From NCBI GenBank assembly GCA_900543485.1, contig UQRM01000031.1:1-25864 (forward strand): a stretch of DNA of 25,864 nucleotides, read 5' to 3'. Below are positions 21,558 through 25,864 of the stretch, piece after piece; positions within the stretch are counted from its first letter, which is position 1, and every line of letters begins with the position of its first letter. This DNA comes from an uncultured Eubacterium sp. (GTDB taxonomy: Bacteria > Bacillota > Clostridia > Peptostreptococcales > Anaerovoracaceae). The translations under genes were made by a program, and so were the position numbers. The notes under the pieces were generated by a model. It was not told the origin of the DNA and did not search any database. It saw only the letters and a list, made by a program, of their open reading frames with translations.

Positions 21558-21603
21558 AAAACAGCCCCCGGCATCCCGAAAAATCCAGAAAGATGCCGAG
21601 AGC
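21556..21603 (-). terminator. Intrinsic terminator after the endolysin gene
   Basis: On the minus strand a 12-base stem (GCTCTCGGCATC pairing with GATGCCGGGGGC, with two G-T pairs) leads into TGTTTTTTAT. It begins about 40 bases past the endolysin stop and overlaps the end of the convergent DUF364 gene, for which it may also serve. Confidence 0.8.
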
Positions 21604-21640
21604 TCCAATTTATCCGGGCAGTGGTGCATGCATGGTCCCA

Positions 21641-22366
21641 TCACACGTTGACATGGACCACGTTCCCCATCCCTGATGTGTTGGCATAGGAATAAGCGGC
21701 GCCGAGGGAATAAGCCTTCGACACCACCTGTCTGCGGCCTGTCGCTGTACCGCAGATCCCCGGGATATAGATGTCGGCTGCCCGCCCGTACTTATGGGCG
21801 GAATTGGAAACACCGCCCACGTTAGCGTTATGACGGGCGCATCTCAAACCGGATGTTATGGTTATAGGCTTCCCATAATATGACCTCAGCGCCTCGAGGA
21901 TATCGATCAGTTTGCTGCTGACATTGGCAGGATATCCGTTACAATATCTTCCTCCGCATTGGCACTTGAATTCCGCCTTGCTGAAATGGGAAGAACCATT
22001 CCACGCGGCAGATGATGAACTTCCTGCCGTTCCGACACCGCCATTGAGCTTGGCGATGGTCCGGGTTCCGGCAATGCCGTCTACCGTCAGTCCGTACTTG
22101 CGCTGTGTAGCTTTTATGGCTGCAATGGTATCGGGCCCTATGATACCGTCTTTCGTCACGCTGAGTTTTCCCTGCAGCGACTTGATCGACGATACCAGTC
22201 TGGCATTGGTATCGACACCATATATCCCGTCAGCAAAGACACTGTGCCCTCGCTGAAAAGCTTTGATAGCCGCGACAGTCTTCGACCCGACTATACCGTC
22301 TATCGGCCCGGTATAATAAGCATAATAGTGAGTCAGGTTCTTCTGATATTGTTTCACCGTAAGCAT
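21641..22366 (-). CDS. Phage-type endolysin: peptidoglycan-binding repeats plus M15-like peptidase
   Basis: Protein of 241 residues from the ATG at 22366. Two peptidoglycan_binding_1 units come first (GPIDGIVGSKTVAAIKAFQR and a second with DGIIGPDTIAAIKATQRKYG, then DGIAGTRTIAKL). A Ser-rich linker follows, then a peptidase M15A-type domain with SGLRCARHN, SNSAHKYGRAADI carrying the zinc His and Asp, and a final HVNV. It would cleave peptide bonds in peptidoglycan. A Cys-rich insert (KCQCGGRYCNG) precedes the catalytic part. It has no signal peptide, so export depends on the holin encoded just upstream. The ATG shares one base with the holin stop (TGATG). A GTG one codon earlier is an alternative start. 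It could be a domesticated prophage lysin, since no other phage genes are present. Confidence 0.9.
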   Translation of the reverse strand: MLTVKQYQKNLTHYYAYYTGPIDGIVGSKTVAAIKAFQRGHSVFADGIYGVDTNARLVSSIKSLQGKLSVTKDGIIGPDTIAAIKATQRKYGLTVDGIAGTRTIAKLNGGVGTAGSSSSAAWNGSSHFSKAEFKCQCGGRYCNGYPANVSSKLIDILEALRSYYGKPITITSGLRCARHNANVGGVSNSAHKYGRAADIYIPGICGTATGRRQVVSKAYSLGAAYSYANTSGMGNVVHVNV

Positions 22367-22662
22367 CACTGTTCCCCCGTTTCATCGTCGTCATCGAATA
22401 TCCCCGCTTCTCCATCGTCCGTATGCTCCTTCTTGAGTACTTTCAAAGTCTCCTGAGCATACTGAGCGCTCTCCGTCACATTGTTGTTTTTCCACCATAC
22501 CCATATGCAACTTGCGATCGCCGCTATCTGCGTCGCCATCTCAGTGACAGCCGACTCGTCAAATGGGATAGGATTTATCCCTTTAGCCGTAAGAATAGCG
22601 TTTATCAATAAAAAGGCCGTCACTATCAATCTGATGATGGACCTTGTCACTTCCTTTTTCAT
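22366..22662 (-). CDS. Phage holin (SPP1/phi-LC3-like)
   Basis: Small membrane protein of 98 residues. The first helix (about 8-26, IIRLIVTAFLLINAILTAKG), the INPIPFDES segment, the second helix (about 40-56, MATQIAAIASCIWVWWKNN), and the charged, acidic C-terminus are typical of the holin family that carries the WWKNN motif. It forms membrane holes that let an endolysin reach the wall. It overlaps the endolysin gene by one base (TGATG), forming a two-gene lysis cassette. Its AGGAGG ribosome binding site lies inside the 3' arm of a hairpin (22668-22705), which also serves as the terminator for the upstream phosphatase gene. Confidence 0.88.
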   Translation of the reverse strand: MKKEVTRSIIRLIVTAFLLINAILTAKGINPIPFDESAVTEMATQIAAIASCIWVWWKNNNVTESAQYAQETLKVLKKEHTDDGEAGIFDDDDETGEQ

Positions 22663-22665
22663 AAT

Positions 22666-22705
22666 AAAAAACCTCCTACATTAAAAATATGCCGCAGGAG
22701 GTTTT
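22666..22705 (-). terminator. Terminator hairpin that also contains the holin ribosome binding site
   Basis: On the minus strand AAAACCTCCT pairs with AGGAGGTTTT around an 18-base loop, followed by a run that gives six T in total. It lies just past the stop of the phosphatase gene. The AGGAGG of the 3' arm is nine bases before the holin ATG and is therefore also the holin ribosome binding site, masked when the hairpin forms. Confidence 0.75.
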
Positions 22706-22714
22706 ATGTGATTG

Positions 22715-23902
22715 TCAGAAGTACGTGCTCCGTACTCGTTTCCCCATCTTCTTGAGACACTTCTTAAGATCATTGATGATCTTCATTTTCGTGGAAAAGG
22801 TTATGGTCTCCTCCATTCCCTGATGAGCCGGGTTGACAGCGCTCCCTATAAAAAAATCGATATCAGTCGCTTCTTCGAATAGTATCCGGGCCATCAATGA
22901 CGCGCTGTCCCTGCTGTAACACCACTGAACATAAGTCCCGTTATCTTCCAGATAATCTTCCGCATACTGCAGGACTTTGCCAATGGTCAGGACACCTTCA
23001 GTGGTCAGATCCACACCTTTTATCTTTCCCATAGCCGGTACATCCGGATCGCTCTGTATATAAGGATCCTCCACTATCTTCTCGCCAAGATAATCAGCCG
23101 CTATACTGGCTGTAGTTCCGCCACATACGATATGCTTTCCCCTTTTTGAGAAAAACAGCGACATCATCTTCTTATTATCCGTCATGTTGGCAGGCGGTCC
23201 TATCAGCACATTGACCTGCTCCCTTCCTTTTATGCAGATAGTCAGCGCAGTCGTATCGTCTCCCGGCTCTGCCACATACCTCTTGAAACACTCATCAAGC
23301 AATATGGTATTCATAGTCTTCGCGGAAAATCCCACCACGCTGATGGGCTCCATATATTCCGCTATATCGGCCCTGCCCCATCTCCCTTCATAACTGGCTC
23401 CGCCATGAGCGACTCCTGCGTTTTCCACACCATCACTGACAGCGATGATAACATCGCCTTTTTGCAGCTGCATCCGTGCCGACTCTATGACCTTGTCCCC
23501 TACGATGAAGGAAGAAAAAGGTATTTCCACCTCTGCCCCATCTCTCAGCAATATCGCAGAAGGATTATCATACTGGAATATACTGAGAAGTCCGGATGTC
23601 GATATATGCAATACTGTAAATGTAGAATATGCCAGCTCCCTCACCGAACAGATGGGCAATGCCTCCGCTACAGCGTTGACACAATCGGCAATGGGAAGAT
23701 CTTCGGCTATCATCCTGGAGAGCATCGTTGATGTGAGAGTCGACAGTATGCATGCCTTCACTCCACTTCCCAGCCCATCGGCCAGGACCACTACCGTAGA
23801 GCCGTCCTCGCATTCCACTTGCTCAACGTGATCTCCACAGATCATCTCTCCCTCCTTCGTCAGGCTCCCATATCCTATATCAGCGTAAAACGTCTCAGTC
23901 AT
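22715..23902 (-). CDS. SpoIIE-family PP2C-type serine phosphatase
   Basis: Protein of 395 residues. The N-terminal half (about 1-205) is a PP2C/SpoIIE domain with the metal-binding Asp residues in CGDH, VVLADGLGSGVKA, IAVSDGVENAG and EPGDDTTAL. The C-terminal half (about 210-395) is a further domain with NVLIGPPANMTDNKKM and a GGTTASIAADYLG segment, whose role is unknown. SpoIIE-type phosphatases dephosphorylate anti-anti-sigma factors or related signalling proteins. This architecture is known next to sensory [FeFe]-hydrogenase genes, as here: it begins eight bases before the end of the hydrogenase-like gene. No membrane segment is seen. It ends before the terminator at 22666-22705. The substrate protein is not encoded in this window. 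Confidence 0.88.
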   Translation of the reverse strand: MTETFYADIGYGSLTKEGEMICGDHVEQVECEDGSTVVVLADGLGSGVKACILSTLTSTMLSRMIAEDLPIADCVNAVAEALPICSVRELAYSTFTVLHISTSGLLSIFQYDNPSAILLRDGAEVEIPFSSFIVGDKVIESARMQLQKGDVIIAVSDGVENAGVAHGGASYEGRWGRADIAEYMEPISVVGFSAKTMNTILLDECFKRYVAEPGDDTTALTICIKGREQVNVLIGPPANMTDNKKMMSLFFSKRGKHIVCGGTTASIAADYLGEKIVEDPYIQSDPDVPAMGKIKGVDLTTEGVLTIGKVLQYAEDYLEDNGTYVQWCYSRDSASLMARILFEEATDIDFFIGSAVNPAHQGMEETITFSTKMKIINDLKKCLKKMGKRVRSTYF

Positions 23903-25562
23903 TGGATATCACCTCCTTGAGGCGTTCCAACGCTACGAGAGTATCCGACGTGGTCTCGCCCAGCAGAGAGGCTATGCTCTGGACAATCTTCAGCTGTTTC
24001 TTGGCCATATCATCAGCTATCTCGATCGCCTGATACTGACTGGCCCGCTTTTTTTCTCTAAGATCCATCTCTGTCGTGATATCGCACAGGACACAGATAA
24101 ACTGGCGACTTTCACTGTCATACATTATTGTCTGTTCCACATAGAGCTCATACTCTGCCAGATATACCTGTTCATCTACGATATCGCGTTTCTTCAGCAT
24201 CACCATTTCGAAAGGTTCCGGATCCAGCAGCCGCCCGATGTTTTCGCCCAATACATCTCCTTCATCCATCACTCTGAGTATTTTTTTCGCCTTTGTGTTG
24301 AGTCTCTGTATCTCCAGCTTCTCGTTGAGGACGATAACGGCATCCGGGAAATTGACCACGACGGAATCCGACAAGTCCCCGTTGCGATTGAGCATATACG
24401 GAAGGCACATGGAAATCTCGGCCTTTCCCTGTATAATAGCTGCGGCCTTCTCACGACATGTGTCATATCCACATGAACCGCAGTTGAGTTCTCTCTGCCC
24501 CGATACCTTATGCATCTTTGTCAGCATTGCTTCTATCTCGGCTTCAGATGGCTGCTCCGTCTTCTGCGGAATAGGTTCATGGATCTCGCGGATATCTTCT
24601 CTGTCATACTCATTCACAAGGAAATCCTGCTTCTTCGCATATCGTACCACCTGCAGATAGTTTTGAGCAGGTGTATTTTTCATCTTGTCCAGGATAGGTC
24701 CATCGGCGCAGCTTCCCTCGCACGCCGACATCTCTATGAAACACCGATGCAGGCTGCCCTCCCTGATCTCCTCCAGAACGTCCATACATTTCTCTACTCC
24801 GTCCACAGCAAAATATGTGTATCCCGGATTTTTCACCATAGTCTCTATGATGCCTCCTGCTGTCGGAAACAGTCTGGCCTTCCCGCCTTCACGTCTGTCT
24901 TCGCTCTTTTCCAGCTCTATGCCTTCTTCACTGAGCCAATTATTGAACTCATCAAACATCAGGACTGCATCTATCAAGCTGTCTTCCTCTGCTTCAGCTT
25001 TTTTCGAGATACACGGTCCGATAAAAACCACTTTCGCGTCCGGATGACGGCGCTTTATATCCCGGCAATGAGCCTGGACCGGCGTGATGACCGGTGCTAA
25101 CGTAAATAATATATCCTGATAATACTTTCGCATCATCAAATTTATGCTAGGGCAGCATGAGGAAACCAAAATATTAGGGCGTTCCTCTTCCAGTATCCGC
25201 TCGTATTCCTTTTTCACTATCGTAGCTCCTATGGCGGTCTCTTCGGCTCCTGCAAATCCCAGCTTTTTCAATGCCATCTCCAGCGAATCTATACCTATCC
25301 CGGGATAACTGGCAGCAAAAGACGGCGCAACGCTGGCATAAACCTGCCCCTGCTGCAACAGCACCTTTACTTTCTCCAGATCGCTGGCTATGACTTTCGC
25401 ATTCTGAGGACAGACCGCGAAGCATCGCCCGCACAGTATACACTCTTCCTCGACGATATGTGCCTGCCCCGCCGTGAACCTTATGGATTTCACAGAACAG
25501 TTTCTGATGCACTTATGGCAGTTTTTGCAGTTTGTTTTCTTCAGTCTCAATATTTCTCTCAT
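23895..25562 (-). CDS. Sensory [FeFe]-hydrogenase-like protein with ferredoxin and PAS domains (HydS-type)
   Basis: Protein of 555 residues. Two [4Fe-4S] ferredoxin motifs lie at Cys12/15/18/22 and Cys41/44/47/51. The hydrogenase large-subunit domain (about 70-310) keeps H-cluster ligands: L1 SSCCPS (Cys136/137), L2 IGPCISKKAE (Cys184, Lys188) and L3 MSACEGSCADGP (Cys281 and Cys285). These loops differ from those of catalytic enzymes (TSCCPGW, MPC) and match the group C sensory type. A third cluster-binding segment follows, CGSCGYDTC plus Cys386 (Fes-type, 361-386). A PAS domain (about 400-500) and a helical C-terminus complete it. In known group C proteins H2 or redox state is sensed and passed to an associated phosphatase or kinase, and the overlapping SpoIIE gene fits that. 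The ribosome binding site (GAGAAAGAAAGT) is weak. No catalytic hydrogenase or maturase genes are in the window. Confidence 0.85.
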   Translation of the reverse strand: MREILRLKKTNCKNCHKCIRNCSVKSIRFTAGQAHIVEEECILCGRCFAVCPQNAKVIASDLEKVKVLLQQGQVYASVAPSFAASYPGIGIDSLEMALKKLGFAGAEETAIGATIVKKEYERILEEERPNILVSSCCPSINLMMRKYYQDILFTLAPVITPVQAHCRDIKRRHPDAKVVFIGPCISKKAEAEEDSLIDAVLMFDEFNNWLSEEGIELEKSEDRREGGKARLFPTAGGIIETMVKNPGYTYFAVDGVEKCMDVLEEIREGSLHRCFIEMSACEGSCADGPILDKMKNTPAQNYLQVVRYAKKQDFLVNEYDREDIREIHEPIPQKTEQPSEAEIEAMLTKMHKVSGQRELNCGSCGYDTCREKAAAIIQGKAEISMCLPYMLNRNGDLSDSVVVNFPDAVIVLNEKLEIQRLNTKAKKILRVMDEGDVLGENIGRLLDPEPFEMVMLKKRDIVDEQVYLAEYELYVEQTIMYDSESRQFICVLCDITTEMDLREKKRASQYQAIEIADDMAKKQLKIVQSIASLLGETTSDTLVALERLKEVISND

Positions 25563-25702
25563 ACTTTCTTTCTCTGTTTTCCATTGCTGTCTAACTTGCC
25601 CAACATTTACAGTTAAAGTAATGTCAGTATCACTATGGTACCAGATGCCTGTTTTGATTACAACCGATATATCGCCGACAACAGTTCATTTCACAACAAT
25701 AT
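25563..25702. other. Intergenic region upstream of the sensory hydrogenase gene
   Basis: This stretch has no supportable gene. It must hold the promoter of the hydrogenase-phosphatase operon, but no convincing -10/-35 pair is seen on the minus strand. Confidence 0.4.
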
Positions 25703-25735
25703 AAAAAGAACGCTGCCTAAGGAGCGTCCTTTTTT
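25703..25735 (-). terminator. Terminator of the gene entering from the right
   Basis: The minus strand forms GGACGCT...AGCGTTC with an eight-base loop, followed by TTTTTAT. The plus strand also has a T-run after its stem, so it could work both ways. It lies about 12 bases past the stop of the partial membrane gene. Confidence 0.75.
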
Positions 25736-25747
25736 GACATATGTGTC

Positions 25748-25864
25748 TCACGCGAGGCTGAAAGCAGGCCAGTATCTCAGCAACAGGTACGACAGAGCAG
25801 TCATCGCGATTATCACCAGGATAGACATTTTCCAGCCTTCATTGAGCATATATCTGGGTTTAAG
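25748..25864 (-). CDS. C-terminal fragment of a membrane protein, cut by the window edge
   Basis: Thirty-eight codons plus a stop codon are visible, ending with a hydrophobic helix (MSILVIIAMTALSYLLL) and a short tail RYWPAFSLA. Before the helix is a polar segment, LKPRYMLNEGWK. The product is an integral membrane protein whose last helix is seen here. The family cannot be told from this piece. The terminator at 25703-25735 is at its end. Confidence 0.6.
   Translation of the reverse strand, partial: LKPRYMLNEGWKMSILVIIAMTALSYLLLRYWPAFSLA

Noticed and set aside
21641..22662. A resident prophage
   Set aside because: Only holin and endolysin genes are present. No structural, integrase or replication genes occur in the flanking sequence.

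Overview
The window reads as a chromosomal stretch of an anaerobic, probably gut-associated and spore-capable Bacillota (Clostridia). The evidence is a mix of gene families: a bile-salt-hydrolase-type enzyme, a sensory [FeFe]-hydrogenase-like protein paired with a SpoIIE-type phosphatase, a Gly-X-Y collagen-like surface protein, a Desulfovibrio-type molybdenum aldehyde oxidoreductase, strong AGGAGG ribosome binding sites and classic U-tract terminators. The species cannot be fixed from the sequence alone. Almost all genes lie on the minus strand; only two convincing genes (7878-8711 and 20790-21557) are on the plus strand.

Layout. 1-1.7 kb: a short KdpD-like sensor kinase and an overlapping KdpE-like regulator that loses its C-terminal wing. 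1.9-4.3 kb: nicotinate phosphoribosyltransferase overlapping an EamA-family transporter, behind one sigma-A-type promoter and ended by a terminator. 4.4-5.5 kb: gene-poor and scarred; it holds a decayed IS481-like element with recognisable terminal inverted repeats, then a cluster of four 37-38 bp palindromic repeats. 5.5-7.8 kb: a collagen-like protein and a glycosyltransferase with a helical repeat tail, probably a surface glycoprotein and its modifying enzyme. 7.9-11 kb: a DUF2238-like membrane protein, a GNAT acetyltransferase, a DUF4190 protein coupled to lgt, and a small zinc-ribbon protein. 11.1-14.3 kb: a 954-residue aldehyde oxidoreductase preceded by a long leader with a terminator and a matching antiterminator segment.

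14.4-18.2 kb: an operon of an unrecognised protein, an MGMT-like protein and a macro-domain protein; a class II aldolase-family protein; and an SseB-macro fusion. 18.2-20.5 kb: bile salt hydrolase family enzyme, a small tautomerase and a monofunctional peptidoglycan glycosyltransferase whose promoter has an 11-bp-period direct-repeat box. 20.8-21.6 kb: a plus-strand DUF364-type protein. 21.6-22.7 kb: a stand-alone holin/endolysin cassette. 22.7-25.6 kb: the phosphatase and sensory hydrogenase genes, overlapping. 25.7 kb to the end: the C-terminus of a membrane protein that enters from outside.

The best candidates for new biology are the aldehyde oxidoreductase leader (attenuator or riboswitch-like), the palindromic repeat cluster near 5.1-5.4 kb, and the arrangement in which a lysis cassette follows a redox/H2-sensing phosphatase module, with the holin ribosome binding site buried in the intervening terminator hairpin.
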